Positions 8,872 through 22,811 of a stretch of DNA of 64,000 nucleotides are shown here, piece by piece. Position numbers and translations under genes: made by a program. The notes beneath the pieces are model-generated. The model ran no database searches, was not told the origin of the DNA, and was given only the letters and a program-made list of their open reading frames with translations. Location of the stretch: assembly GCA_964035545.1 (NCBI GenBank), contig OZ037767.1:12381081-12445080 (forward strand). The letters run 5' to 3'. The stretch is from Bugula neritina. Its lineage: Eukaryota > Bryozoa > Gymnolaemata > Cheilostomatida > Bugulidae. The first letter of the stretch is position 1. The number at the start of each line of letters is the position of its first letter.

Positions 8872-10138
8872 AAAACTAACGAATCACATTGTGATGACTC
8901 CAGACCCTATTGACTGTGTGCCTCAGTAACGTCTGTTCAGTGCAAACTATGGACAGCAAAGTTGTTTGGCAATAATGAGACAAACAATTCTGCAAACCCT
9001 TTTCATTAAAGTTTTGTGATGAAAGAGTATCCAGACCCTGTAATGGCTATACAACTGGAGGGAAGGAATATACTCGTTTTTCAATAGCAACAAAGCATGT
9101 TCAGAACTTGTAGACAGAAACACACTCATGACACATTAAACAATCTGTAACAAGTCTTGCTCATTATAACAGACAAATGTTATAACATACTCCTTTCGTT
9201 TAAGAGATATATCAACTACTACTCCTACAAAAACAATGAAGAGGTAAAAGACAGCACTGCTCAATTTGATTTCATTTCATTCAATTCATTGTAACGCTAT
9301 CAATGGGCTGCACTTTTGGTCACACCTGGCTAACTGCTCTTGGAAAATTACTCATTTCGCCAATTGTGACATTATGTGAACTCATTGTTAGTTTTTAACT
9401 TTGAATCAAAAAATGATAAAGTAATTGTAAATCTGTTTACAGTCGTCAAAGCGGCTGATCCTTAATTTCAACACTGGGTTTAGGTGATGGAAGAATCCCA
9501 AGACAAGTTTGGTACTACGCTAGACAATAGGTTGCTGGCACCGGAAAATGTGAACATGTGTGCATTTAACAGATGAAGCTAAATCATGTATACATCTTAT
9601 ATTTAGTGAAAATTGAATATGCATCACTTTTCAATGTGAGAACATTGCTGGATAGTGAAAATAACTAGAAATGTAGAAGTTCGGGAGTTGTCTCTCCTGT
9701 GTTTTTGGTTTTGTGTTCTTGACTTGTCAGGCTGCAAATATTTGAAAAATCACAACTGCAAATACATTTGTTGGTGTAGCAAAATTATTAAACCCATCAA
9801 CCTTTGCGATCTGAGGAACGAAAGACGGATACTGCAACTTACACACCTTTCTATTATGAATTTAGAGATATACATTGTTTTGTCGACCCTTCTGGCAACC
9901 AATATTGAGTGCGTTTCTCGTTTTCCACGCTTTATATCCACTTATTTTACATTTTCTCAATCAACTAAACACAGGTAAGCAGAGTTGCTAACTGGTTGCA
10001 TGGTATTCAGGCAGTCGCACTTCTTGTCACTCAATCGTTGACGATGGATGCTTGAAGAAGGCCTACGGTCCTTACAGTATACATACTGGAGGTACTGTGC
10101 TTTGAACTCAAAAACAAAAAAGAGAATATATGACTTGC
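8872..10138. repeat. Monomer M8, subtype A
   Basis: Matches M1/M2 throughout, with a private GTTTAAGAGAT that weakens one inverted repeat. The tail is TCGTTGACGATGG. It is the last complete subtype A monomer in the window. Confidence 0.97.
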
Positions 10139-11405
10139 AAAACTAACGAATCACATTGTGATGACTCCAGACCCTATTGACAGTGTGCCTCAGTAATGTC
10201 TGTTCAGTGCAAACTATGGACAGCAAAGTTGTCAGGCAATAATGATACAAACAATTCTGCAAACCCTTTTCATTAAAGTTTTGTGATGAAAGAGTATCCA
10301 GACCCTGTAATGGCTATACAACTGGAGGGAAGGAATATACTCGTTTTTCAATAGCAACAAAGCATGTTCAGAACTTGTAGACAGAAACACACTCATGACA
10401 CATTAAACAATCTGTAACAAGTCTTGCTCATTATAGCAGACAAATGTTATAACATACTCCTTTTGTTTAGGAGATATATCAACTACTACTCCTACAAAAA
10501 CAATAAAGAGGTAAAAGACAGCACTGCTCAGTTTGATTTCATTTCATTCAATTCATTGTAACGCTATCAATGGGCTGCACTTTTGGTCACACCCGGCTAA
10601 CTGCTCTTGGAAAATTACTCATTTCGCCAATTGTGACATTATGTGAACTCACTGTTAGTTTTTAACTTTGAATCAAAAAATGATAAAGTAATTGTAAATC
10701 TGTTTACAGTCGTCAAAGCGGCTGATCTTTAATTTCAACACTGGGTTTAGGTGATGGAAGAATCCCAAGACAAGTTTGGTACTACGCTAGACAATAGGCT
10801 GCTGGCACCGGAAAATGTGAACATGTGTGCATTTAACAGATGAAGCTAAAACATGTATACATCTTATATTTAGAGAAAATTGAATATGCATCACTTTTCT
10901 ATGTGAGAACATTGCTGGATAGTAAAAATAACTAGAAATGTAGAAGTTCGGGAGTTGTCTCTCCTGTGTTTTTGGTTTTGTGTTCTTGACTTGTCAGGCT
11001 GCAAATATTTGAAAAATCACAACTGCAAATACATCTGTTGGTGTAGCAAAATTATTAAACCCATCGACCTTTGCGATCTGAGGAACGAAAGACGGATACT
11101 GCAACTTACACACCTTTCTATTATGAATTTAGAGATATACATTGTTTTGTCAACCCTTCTGGCAACCAATATTAAGTGCATTGCTCGTTTTCCACGCTTT
11201 ATATCCACTTAGTTTTTATTTTCTCAATCAACTAAACACAGGTAAGCAGAGTTGCTAACTGGTTGCATGGTATTCAGGCATTCGCACTTCTTGTCACTCA
11301 ATCGTTGAAGATTGATGCTTGAAGAAGGCCTACGGTCCTTACAGTATACATACTGGAGGTACTGTGCTTTGAACTCAATAACAAAAAAGAGAATATATGA
11401 CTTGC
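10139..11405. repeat. Monomer M9
   Basis: Counterpart of M3 with the same rare variants, plus a private CTTAGTTTTTATT just after the TAG stop. Confidence 0.97.
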
Positions 11406-12673
11406 AAAACTAACGAATCACATTGTGATGACTCTAGACCCTATTGACAGTGTGCCTCAGTAATGTCTGTTCAGTGCAAACTATGGACAGCAAAGTTGTC
11501 TGGCAATGACGATACAAACAATTCTGCAAACCCTTTTCATAAAGGTTTTGTGATGAAAGAGTATCCAGACCCTGTAATGGCTATACAACTGGAGGGAAGG
11601 AATATACTCGTTTTTCAATAGCAACAAAGCATGTTCAGAACTTGTAGACAGAAACACACTCATGACACATTAAACAATCTGTAACAAGTCTTGCTCATTA
11701 TAACAGACAAATGTTATAACATACTCCTTTCGTTTAGGAGATATATCAACTACTACTCCTACAAAAACAATAAAGAGGTAAAAGACAGCACTGCTCAGTT
11801 TGATTTCATTTCATTCAATTCATTGTAACGCTATCAATGGGCTGCACTTTTGGTCACACCCGGCTAACTGCTCTTGGAAAATTACTCATTTCGCCAATTG
11901 TGACATTATGTGAACTCACTGTTAGTTTTTAACTTTGAATCAAAAAATGATAAAGTAATTGTAAATCTGTTTACAGTCGTCAAAGCGGCTGATCTTTAAT
12001 TTCAACACTGGGTTTAGGTGATGGAAGAATCCCAAGACAAGTTTGGTACTACGCTAGACAATAGGCTGCTGGCACCGGAAAATGTGAACATGTGTGCATT
12101 TAACAGATGAAGCTAAAACATGTATACATCTTATATTTAGTGAAAATTGAATATGCATCACTTTTCTATGTGAGAACATTGCTGGATAGTGAAAATAACT
12201 AGAAATGTAGAAGTTCGGGAGTTGTCTCTCCTGTGTTTTTGGTTTTGTGTTCTTGACTTGTCAGGCTGCAAATATTTGAAAAATCACAACTGCAAATACA
12301 TTTGTTGGTGTAGCAAAAATTATTAAACCCATCAACCTTTGCGATCTGAGGAACGAAAGACGGATACTGCAACTTACACACCTTTCTATTATGAATTTAG
12401 AGATATACATTGTTTTGTCAACCCTTCTGGCAACCAATATTAAGTGCATTGCTCGTTTTCCACGCTTTATATCCACTTATTTTACATTTTCTCAATCAAC
12501 TAAACACAGGTAAGCAGAGTTGCTAACTGGTTGCATGGTATTCAGGCAGTCGCACTTCTTGTCACTCAATTGTTGACGATTGATGCTTGAAGAAGGCCTA
12601 CGGTCCTTACAGTATACATACTGGAGGTACTGTGCTTTGAACTCAAAAACAAAAAAGAGAATATATGACTTGC
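11406..12673. repeat. Monomer M10, 1,268 bp
   Basis: Counterpart of M4: CTCTAGACC, GGCAATGACG, CACCCGGC, GATCTTTAA, extra A, GTCAACC. It is followed directly by an M6-type monomer, with no M5 equivalent. Confidence 0.97.
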
Positions 12674-13940
12674 AAAACTAACGAATCACATTGTGATGAC
12701 TCCAGACCCTATTGACAGTGTGCCTCAGTAATGTCTGTTCAGTGCAAACTATGGACAGCAAAGTTGTCAGGCAATAATGATACAAACAATTCTGCAAACC
12801 CTTTTCATAAAGGTTTTGTGATGAAAGAGTATCCAGACCCTGTAATGGCTATACAACTGGAGGGAAGGAATATACTCGTTTTTCAATAGCAACAAAGCAT
12901 GTTCAGAACTTGTAGACAGAAACACACTCATGACACATTAAACAATCTGTAACAAGTCTTGCTCATTATAACAGACAAATGTTATAACATACTCCTTTCG
13001 TTTAGGAGATATATCAACTACTACTCCTACAAAAACAATAAAGAGGTAAAAGACAGCACTGCTCAGTTTGATTTCATTTCATTCAATTTAATGTAACACT
13101 ATCAATGGGCTGCACTTTTGGTCACACCCAGCTAACTGCTCTTGGAAAATTACTCATTTCGCCAATTGTGACATTATGTGAACTCACTGTTAGTTTTTAA
13201 CTTTGAATCAAAAAATGATAAAGTAATTGTAAATCTGTTTACAGTCGTCAAAGCGGCTGATCCTTAATTTCAACACTGGGTTTAGGTGATGGAAGAGTCC
13301 CAAGACAAGTTTGGTACTACGCTAGACAATAGGTTGCTGGCACCGGAAAATGTGAACATGTGTGCATTTAACAGATGAAGCTAAAACATGTATACATCTT
13401 ATATTTAGTGAAAATTGAATATGCATCACTTTTCTATGTGAGAACATTGCTGGATAGTGAAAATAACTAGAAATGTAGAAGTTCAGGAGTTGTCTCTCCT
13501 GTGTTTTTGGTTTTGTGTTCTTGACTTGTCAGGCTGCAAATATTTGAAAAATCACAACTGCAAATACATTTGTTGGTGTAGCAAAATTATTAAACCCATC
13601 AACCTTTGCGATCTGAGGAACGAAAGACGGATACTGCAACTTACACACCTTTCTATTATGAATTTAGAGATATACATTGTTTTGTCGACCCTTCTGGCAA
13701 CCAATATTAAGTGCATTGCTCGTTTTCCACGCTTTATATCCACTTATTTTACATTTTCTCAATCAACTAAACACAGGTAAGCAGAGTTGCTAACTGGTTG
13801 CATGGTATTCAGGCAGTCGCACTTCTTGTCACTCAATCGTTGAAGATTGATGCTTGATGAAGGCCTACGGTCCTTACAGTATACATACTGGAGGTACTGT
13901 GCTTTGAACTCAAAAACAAAAAAGAGAATATATGACTTGC
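12674..13940. repeat. Monomer M11
   Basis: Counterpart of M6 and M15 (GAGTCCC, GGTTGCTGG, TTCAGGAG, GTCGACC), with a private CAATTTAATG. Confidence 0.97.
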
Positions 13941-15207
13941 AAAACTAACGAATCACATTGTGATGACTCCAGACCCTATTGACAGTGTGCCTCAGTAATG
14001 TCTGTTCAGTGCAAACTATGGACAGCAAAGTTGTCAGGCAATAATGATACAAACAATTCTGCAAACCCTTTTCATAAAGGTTTTGTGATGAAAGAGTATC
14101 CAGACCCTGTAATGGCTATACAACTGGAGGGAAGGAATATACTCGTTTTTCAATAGCTACAAAGCATGTTCAGAACTTGTAGACAGAAACACACTCATGA
14201 CACATTAAACAATCTGTAACAAGTCTTGTTCATTATAACAGACAAATGTTATAACATACTCCTTTCGTTTAGGAGATATATCAACTACTACTCCTACAAA
14301 AACAATAAAGAGGCAAAAGACAGCACTGCTCAGTTTGATTTCATTTCATTCAATTCATTGTAACGCCATCAATGGGCTGCACTTTTGGTCACACCTGGCT
14401 AACTGCTCTTGGAAAATTACTCATTTCGCCAATTGTGACATTATGTGAACTCACTGTTAGTTTTTAACTTTGAATCAAAAAATGATAAAGTAATTGTAAA
14501 TCTGTTTACAGTCGTCAAAGCGGCTGATCCTTAATTTCAACACTGGGTTTAGGTGATGGAAGAATCCCAAGACAAGTTTGGTACTACGCTAGACAATAGG
14601 CTGCTGGCACCGGAAAATGTGAACATGTGTGCATTTAACAGATGAAGCTAAAACATGTATACATCTTATATTTAGTGAAAATTGAATATGCATCACTTTT
14701 CTATGTGAGAACATTGCTGGATAGTGAAAATAACTAGAAATGTAGAAGTTCGGGAGTTGTCTCTCCTGTGTTTTTGGTTTTGTGTTCTTGACTTGTCAGG
14801 CTGCAAATATTTGAAAAATCACAACTGCAAATACATTTGTTGGTGTAGCAAAATTATTAAACCCATCAACCTTTGCGATCTGAGGAACGAAAGACGGATA
14901 CTGCAACTTACACACCTTTCTATTATGAATTTAGAGATATACATTGTTTTGTCGACCCTTCTGGCAACCAATATTAAGTGCATTGCTCGTTTTCCACGCT
15001 TTATATCCACTTATTTTACATTTTCTCAATCAACTAAACACAGGTAAGCAGAGTTGCTAACTGGTTGCATGGTATTCAGGCAGTCGCACTTCTTGTCACT
15101 CAATTGTTGACGATTGATGCTTGAAGAAGGCCTACGGTCCTTACAGTATACATACTGGAGGTACTGTGCTTTGAACTCAAAAACAAAAAAGAGAATATAT
15201 GACTTGC
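13941..15207. repeat. Monomer M12
   Basis: Carries TAGCTACAAAG, CTTGTTCATT, GAGGCAAAAG, GCCATC, CACCTGGC, GAATCCC and GTCGACC, with an ATTGTTGACG tail. M16 is its counterpart. Confidence 0.97.
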
Positions 15208-16474
15208 AAAACTAACGAATCACTTTGTGATGACTCCAGACCCTATTGACAGTGTGCCTCAGTAATGTCTGTTCAGTGCAAACTATGGACAGCAAAGTTG
15301 TCAGGCAATAAAGATACAAACAATTCTGCAAACCCTTTTCATAAAGGTTTTGTGATGAAAGAGTATCCAGACCCTGTAATGGCTATACAACTGGAGGGAA
15401 GGAATATACTCGTTTTTCAATAGCAACAAAGCATGTTCAGAACTTGTAGACAGAAACACACTCATGACACATTAAACAATCTGTAACAAGTCTTGCTCAT
15501 TATAACAGACAAATGTTATGACATACTCCTTTCGTTTAGGAGATATATCAACTACTACTCCTACAAAAACAATAAAGAGGTAAAAGACAGCACTGCTCAA
15601 TTTGATTTCATTTCATTCAATTCATTGTAACGCTATCAATGGGCTGCACTTTTGGTCACACCCAGCTAACTGCTCTTGGAAAACTACTCATTTCGCCAAT
15701 TGTGACATTATGTGAACTCACTGTTAGTTTTTAACTTTGAATCAAAAAATGATAAAGTAATTGTAAATCTGTTTACAGTCGTCAAAGCGGCTGATCCTTA
15801 ATTTCAACACTGGGTTTAGGTGATGGAAGAATCCCAAGACAAGTTTGGTACTACGCTAGACAATAGGCTGCTGGCACCGGAAAATGTGAACATGTGTGCA
15901 TTTAACAGATGAAGCTAAAACATGTATACATCTTATATTTAGTGAAAATTGAATATGCATCACTTTTCTATGTGAGAACATTGCTGGATAGTGAAAATAA
16001 CTAGAAATGTAGAAGTTCGGGAGTTGTCTCTCCTGTGTTTTTGGTTTTGTGTTCTTGACTTGTCAGGCTGCAAATATTTGAAAAATCACAACTGCAAATA
16101 CATTTGTTGGTGTAGCAAAATTATTAAACCCATCAACCTTTGCGATCTGAGGAACGAAAGACGGATACTGCAACTTACACACCTTTCTATTATGAATTTA
16201 GAGATATACATTGTTTTGTCGACCCTTCTGGCAACCAATATTAAGTGCATTGCTCGTTTTCCACGCTTTATATCCACTTATTTTACATTTTCTCAATCAA
16301 CTAAACACAGGTAAGCAGAGTTGCTAACTGGTTGCATGGTATTCAGGCAGTCGAACTTCTTGTCACTCAATCGTTGAAGATTGATGCTTGATGAAGGCCT
16401 ACGGTCCTTACAGTATACATACTGGAGGTACTGTGCTTTGAACTCAAAAACAAAAAAGAGAATATATGACTTGC
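15208..16474. repeat. Monomer M13
   Basis: The 5' half haplotype is AATCACTTTG, AATAAAGATAC, GTTATGACAT, CTCAATTTG, GCTATC, CACCCAGC and AAAACTACTC. The tail has TCGAACTTC. M17 is its counterpart. The same 5' haplotype recurs in whole or part in M30, M33, M48 and M49. Confidence 0.97.
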
Positions 16475-17742
16475 AAAACTAACGAATCACATTGTGATGA
16501 CTCCAGACCCTATTGACAGTGTGCCTCAGTAATGTCTGTTCAGTGCAAACTATGGACAGCAAAGTTGTCTGGCAATAACGATACAAACAATTCTGCAAAC
16601 CCTTTTCATAAAGGTTTTGTGATGAAAGAGTATCCAGACCCTGTAATGGCTATACAACTGGAGGGAAGGAATATACTCGTTTTTCAATAGCAACAAAGCA
16701 TGTTCAGAACTTGTAGACAGAAACACACTCATGACACATTAAACAATCTGTAACAAGTCTTGCTCATTATAACAGACAAATGTTATAACATACTCCTTTC
16801 GTTTAGGAGATATATCAACTACTACTCCTACAAAAACAATAAAGAGGTAAAAGACAGCACTGCTCAGTTTGATTTCATTTCATTCAATTCATTGTAACGC
16901 TATCAATGGGCTGCACTTTTGGTCACACCCGGCTAACTGCTCTTGGAAAATTACTCATTTCGCCAATTGTGACATTATGTGAACTCACTGTTAGTTTTTA
17001 ACTTTGAATCAAAAAATGATAAAGTAATTGTAAATCTGTTTACAGTCGTCAAAGCGGCTGATCTTTAATTTCAACACTGGGTTTAGGTGATGGAAGAATC
17101 CCAAGACAAGTTTGGTACTACGCTAGACAATAGGCTGCTGGCACCGGAAAATGTGAACATGTGTGCATTTAACAGATGAAGCTAAAACATGTATACATCT
17201 TATATTTAGTGAAAATCGAATATGCATCACTTTTCTATGTGAGAACATTGCTGGATAGTGAAAATAACTAGAAATGTAGAAGTTCGGGAGTTGTCTCTCC
17301 TGTGTTTTTGGTTTTGTGTTCTTGACTTGTCAGGCTGCAAATATGTGAAAAATCACAACTGCAAATACATTTGTTGGTGTAGCAAAAATTATTAAACCCA
17401 TCAACCTTTGCGATCTGAGGAACGAAAGACGGATACTGCAACTTACACACCTTTCTATTATGAATTTAGAGATATACATTGTTTTGTCAACCCTTCTGGC
17501 AACCAATATTAAGTGCATTGCTCGTTTTCCACGCTTTATATCCACTTATTTTACATTTTCTCAATCAACTAAACACAGGTAAGCAGAGTTGCTAACTGGT
17601 TGCATGGTATTCAGGCAGTCGCACTTCTTGTCACTCAATTGTTGACGATTGATGCTTGAAGAAGGCCTACGGTCCTTACAGTATACATACTGGAGGTACT
17701 GTGCTTTGAACTCAAAAACAAAAAAGAGAATATATGACTTGC
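16475..17742. repeat. Monomer M14, 1,268 bp
   Basis: M4-like, with TCTGGCAATAACG, private AAAATCGAAT, TATGTGAAAA, the extra A and GTCAACC. Confidence 0.97.
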
Positions 17743-19009
17743 AAAACTAACGAATCACATTGTGATGACTCCAGACCCTATTGACAGTGTGCCTCAGTAA
17801 TGTCTGTTCAGTGCAAACTATGGACAGCAAAGTTGTCAGGCAATAATGATACAAACAATTCTGCAAACCCTTTTCATAAAGGTTTTGTGATGAAAGAGTA
17901 TCCAGACCCTGTAATGGCTATACAACTGGAGGGAAGGAATATACTCGTTTTTCAATAGCAACAAAGCATGTTCAGAACTTGTAGACAGAAACACACTCAT
18001 GACACATTAAACAATCTGTAACAAGTCTTGCTCATTATAACAGACAAATGTTATAACATACTCCTTTCGTTTAGGAGATATATCAACTACTACTCCTACA
18101 AAAACAATAAAGAGGTAAAAGACAGCACTGCTCAGTTTGATTTCATTTCATTCAATTCAATGTAACACTATCAATGGGCTGCACTTTTGGTCACACCCAG
18201 CTAACTGCTCTTGGAAAATTACTCATTTCGCCAATTGTGACATTATGTGAACTCACTGTTAGTTTTTAACTTTGAATCAAAAAATGATAAAGTAATTGTA
18301 AATCTGTTTACAGTCGTCAAAGCGGCTGATCCTTAATTTCAACACTGGGTTTAGGTGATGGAAGAGTCCCAAGACAAGTTTGGTACTACGCTAGACAATA
18401 GGTTGCTGGCACCGGAAAATGTGAACATGTGTGCATTTAACAGATGAAGCTAAAACATGTATACATCTTATATTTAGTGAAAATTGAATATGCATCACTT
18501 TTCTATGTGAGAACATTGCTGGATAGTGAAAATAACTAGAAATGTAGAAGTTCAGGAGTTGTCTCTCCTGTGTTTTTGGTTTTGTGTTCTTGACTTGTCA
18601 GGCTGCAAATATTTGAAAAATCACAACTGCAAATACATTTGTTGGTGTAGCAAAATTATTAAACCCATCAACCTTTGCGATCTGAGGAACGAAAGACGGA
18701 TACTGCAACTTACACACCTTTCTATTATGAATTTAGAGATATACATTGTTTTGTCGACCCTTCTGGCAACCAATATTAAGTGCATTGCTCGTTTTCCACG
18801 CTTTATATCCACTTATTTTACATTTTCTCAATCAACTAAACACAGGTAAGCAGAGTTGCTAACTGGTTGCATGGTATTCAGGCAGTCGCACTTCTTGTCA
18901 CTCAATCGTTGAAGATTGATGCTTGATGAAGGCCTACGGTCCTTACAGTATACATACTGGAGGTACTGTGCTTTGAACTCAAAAACAAAAAAGAGAATAT
19001 ATGACTTGC
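17743..19009. repeat. Monomer M15
   Basis: Repeats M11 with CAATTCAATG. Carries TTCAGGAG, GAGTCCC and GGTTGCTGG. Confidence 0.97.
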
Positions 19010-20276
19010 AAAACTAACGAATCACATTGTGATGACTCCAGACCCTATTGACAGTGTGCCTCAGTAATGTCTGTTCAGTGCAAACTATGGACAGCAAAGT
19101 TGTCAGGCAATAATGATACAAACAATTCTGCAAACCCTTTTCATAAAGGTTTTGTGATGAAAGAGTATCCAGACCCTGTAATGGCTATACAACTGGAGGG
19201 AAGGAATATACTCGTTTTTCAATAGCTACAAAGCATGTTCAGAACTTGTAGACAGAAACACACTCATGACACATTAAACAATCTGTAACAAGTCTTGTTC
19301 ATTATAACAGACAAATGTTATAACATACTCCTTTCGTTTAGGAGATATATCAACTACTACTCCTACAAAAACAATAAAGAGGTAAAAGACAGCACTGCTC
19401 AATTTGATTTCATTTCATTCAATTCATTGTAACGCTATCAATGGGCTGCACTTTTGGTCACACCTGGCTAACTGCTCTTGGAAAACTACTCATTTCGCCA
19501 ATTGTGACATTATGTGAACTCACTGTTAGTTTTTAACTTTGAATCAAAAAATGATAAAGTAATTGTAAATCTGTTTACAGTCGTCAAAGCGGCTGATCCT
19601 TAATTTCAACACTGGGTTTAGGTGATGGAAGAATCCCAAGACAAGTTTGGTACTACGCTAGACAATAGGCTGCTGGCACCGGAAAATGTGAACATGTGTG
19701 CATTTAACAGATGAAGCTAAAACATGTATACATCTAATATTTAGTGAAAATTGAATATGCATCACTTTTCTATGTGAGAACATTGCTGGATAGTGAAAAT
19801 AACTAGAAATGTAGAAGTTCGGGAGTTGTCTCTCCTGTGTTTTTGGTTTTGTGTTCTTGACTTGTCAGGCTGCAAATATTTGAAAAATCACAACTGCAAA
19901 TACATTTGTTGGTGTAGCAAAATTATTAAACCCATCAACCTTTGCGATCTGAGGAACGAAAGACGGATACTGCAACTTACACACCTTTCTATTATGAATT
20001 TAGAGATATACATTGTTTTGTCGACCCTTCTGGCAACCAATATTAAGTGCATTGCTCGTTTTCCACGCTTTATATCCACTTATTTTACATTTTCTCAATC
20101 AACTAAACACAGGTAAGCAGAGTTGCTAACTGGTTGCATGGTATTCAGGCAGTCGCACTTCTTGTCACTCAATTGTTGACGATTGATGCTTGAAGAAGGC
20201 CTACGGTCCTTACAGTATACATACTGGAGGTACTGTGCTTTGAACTCAAAAACAAAAAAGAGAATATATGACTTGC
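19010..20276. repeat. Monomer M16, conversion-patched copy of M12
   Basis: Repeats M12 outside a short tract. Inside the tract (about 19,380-19,490) it carries the M13-type GAGGTAAAAG, CTCAATTTG, GCTATC and AAAACTACTC, yet retains CACCTGGC. It also has a private CATCTAATAT. Confidence 0.96.
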
Positions 20277-21543
20277 AAAACTAACGAATCACTTTGTGAT
20301 GACTCCAGACCCTATTGACAGTGTGCCTCAGTAATGTCTGTTCAGTGCAAACTATGGACAGCAAAGTTGTCAGGCAATAAAGATACAAACAATTCTGCAA
20401 ACCCTTTTCATAAAGGTTTTGTGATGAAAGAGTATCCAGACCCTGTAATGGCTATACAACTGGAGGGAAGGAATATACTCGTTTTTCAATAGCAACAAAG
20501 CATGTTCAGAACTTGTAGACAGAAACACACTCATGACACATTAAACAATCTGTAACAAGTCTTGCTCATTATAACAGACAAATGTTATGACATACTCCTT
20601 TCGTTTAGGAGATATATCAACTACTACTCCTACAAAAACAATAAAGAGGTAAAAGACAGCACTGCTCAATTTGATTTCATTTCATTCAATTCATTGTAAC
20701 GCTATCAATGGGCTGCACTTTTGGTCACACCCAGCTAACTGCTCTTGGAAAACTACTCATTTCGCCAATTGTGACATTATGTGAACTCACTGTTAGTTTT
20801 TAACTTTGAATCAAAAAATGATAAAGTAATTGTAAATCTGTTTACAGTCGTCAAAGCGGCTGATCCTTAATTTCAACACTGGGTTTAGGTGATGGAAGAA
20901 TCCCAAGACAAGTTTGGTACTACGCTAGACAATAGGCTGCTGGCACCGGAAAATGTGAACATGTGTGCATTTAACAGATGAAGCTAAAACATGTATACAT
21001 CTTATATTTAGTGAAAATTGAATATGCATCACTTTTCTATGTGAGAACATTGCTGGATAGTGAAAATAACTAGAAATGTAGAAGTTCGGGAGTTGTCTCT
21101 CCTGTGTTTTTGGTTTTGTGTTCTTGACTTGTCAGGCTGCAAATATTTGAAAAATCACAACTGCAAATACATTTGTTGGTGTAGCAAAATTATTAAACCC
21201 ATCAACCTTTGCGATCTGAGGAACGAAAGACGGATACTGCAACTTACACACCTTTCTATTATGAATTTAGAGATATACATTGTTTTGTCGACCCTTCTGG
21301 CAACCAATATTAAGTGCATTGCTCGTTTTCCACGCTTTATATCCACTTATTTTACATTTTCTCAATCAACTAAACACAGGTAAGCAGAGTTGCTAACTGG
21401 TTGCATGGTATTCAGGCAGTCGAACTTCTTGTCACTCAATCGTTGAAGATTGATGCTTGATGAAGGCCTACGGTCCTTACAGTATACATACTGGAGGTAC
21501 TGTGCTTTGAACTCAAAAACAAAAAAGAGAATATATGACTTGC
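20277..21543. repeat. Monomer M17
   Basis: Repeats M13 at every marker, including TCACTTTGTG, AATAAAGATAC, GTTATGACAT and TCGAACTTC. Confidence 0.97.
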
Positions 21544-22811
21544 AAAACTAACGAATCACATTGTGATGACTCCAGACCCTATTGACAGTGTGCCTCAGTA
21601 ATGTCTGTTCAGTGCAAACTATGGACAGCAAAGTTGTCTGGCAATAACGATACAAACAATTCTGCAAACCCTTTTCATAAAGGTTTTGTGATGAAAGAGT
21701 ATCCAGACCCTGTAATGGCTATACAACTGGAGGGAAGGAATATACTCGTTTTTCAATAGCAACAAAGCATGTTCAGAACTTGTAGACAGAAACACACTCA
21801 TGACACATTAAACAATCTGTAACAAGTCTTGCTCATTATAACAGACAAATGTTATAACATACTCCTTTCGTTTAGGAGATATATCAACTACTACTCCTAC
21901 AAAAACAATAAAGAGGTAAAAGACAGCACTGCTCAGTTTGATTTCATTTCATTCAATTCATTGTAACGCTATCAATGGGCTGCACTTTTGGTCACACCCG
22001 GCTAACTGCTCTTGGAAAATTACTCATTTCGCCAATTGTGACATTATGTGAACTCACTGTTAGTTTTTAACTTTGAATCAAAAAATGATAAAGTAATTGT
22101 AAATCTGTTTACAGTCGTCAAAGCGGCTGATCTTTAATTTCAACACTGGGTTTAGGTGATGGAAGAATCCCAAGACAAGTTTGGTACTACGCTAGACAAT
22201 AGGCTGCTGGCACCGGAAAATGTGAACATGTGTGCATTTAACAGATGAAGCTAAAACATGTATACATCTTATATTTAGTGAAAATTGAATATGCATCACT
22301 TTTCTATGTGAGAACATTGCTGGATAGTGAAAATAACTAGAAATGTAGAAGTTCGGGAGTTGTCTCTCCTGTGTTTTTGGTTTTGTGTTCTTGACTTGTC
22401 AGGCTGCAAATATGTGAAAAATCACAACTGCAAATACATTTGTTGGTGTAGCAAAAATTATTAAACCCATCAACCTTTGCGATCTGAGGAACGAAAGACG
22501 GATACTGCAACTTACACACCTTTCTATTATGAATTTAGAGATATACATTGTTTTGTCAACCCTTCTGGCAACCAATATTAAGTGCATTGCTCGTTTTCCA
22601 CGCTTTATATCCACTTATTTTACATTTTCTCAATCAACTAAACACAGGTAAGCAGAGTTGCTAACTGGTTGCATGGTATTCAGGCAGTCGCACTTCTTGT
22701 CACTCAATTGTTGACGATTGATGCTTGAAGAAGGCCTACGGTCCTTACAGTATACATACTGGAGGTACTGTGCTTTGAACTCAAAAACAAAAAAGAGAAT
22801 ATATGACTTGC
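21544..22811. repeat. Monomer M18, 1,268 bp
   Basis: Repeats M14, including TATGTGAAAA and the extra A, but with the common AAAATTGAAT. Confidence 0.97.

Larger units (their letters stand above)
8872..15207. repeat. Higher-order repeat I, second copy (five monomers M8-M12, 6,336 bp)
   Basis: The order M8-M9-M10-M11-M12 parallels M2-M3-M4-M6-M7 of the preceding block, with the M5 counterpart missing. M12 agrees with M7 at TAGCTACAAAG, GAGGCAAAAG and GCCATC but has a different tail (ATTGTTGACG rather than TCGTTGAAG). The match therefore decays toward the end, where the block overlaps the next higher-order unit. Confidence 0.7.
12674..17742. repeat. Higher-order repeat II, first copy (four monomers M11-M14, 5,069 bp)
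   Basis: Four distinguishable monomers are followed directly by a second copy with the same four in the same order. Markers are TTCAGGAG in M11, CTTGTTCATT in M12, GTTATGACAT with TCGAACTTC in M13, and TATGTGAAAA plus the extra A in M14. M10 is also M14-like, so the four-monomer period starts one unit earlier. Confidence 0.88.
17743..22811. repeat. Higher-order repeat II, second copy (four monomers M15-M18, 5,069 bp)
   Basis: Each monomer matches the one 5,069 bp upstream at all rare markers. The differences I noticed are few: one base in the CAATTTAATG/CAATTCAATG site, one T/C in M14 versus M18, one base in M16 (CATCTAATAT), and a cluster of four changes in M16 that looks like a conversion patch from the M13/M17 subtype. 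Confidence 0.88.
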
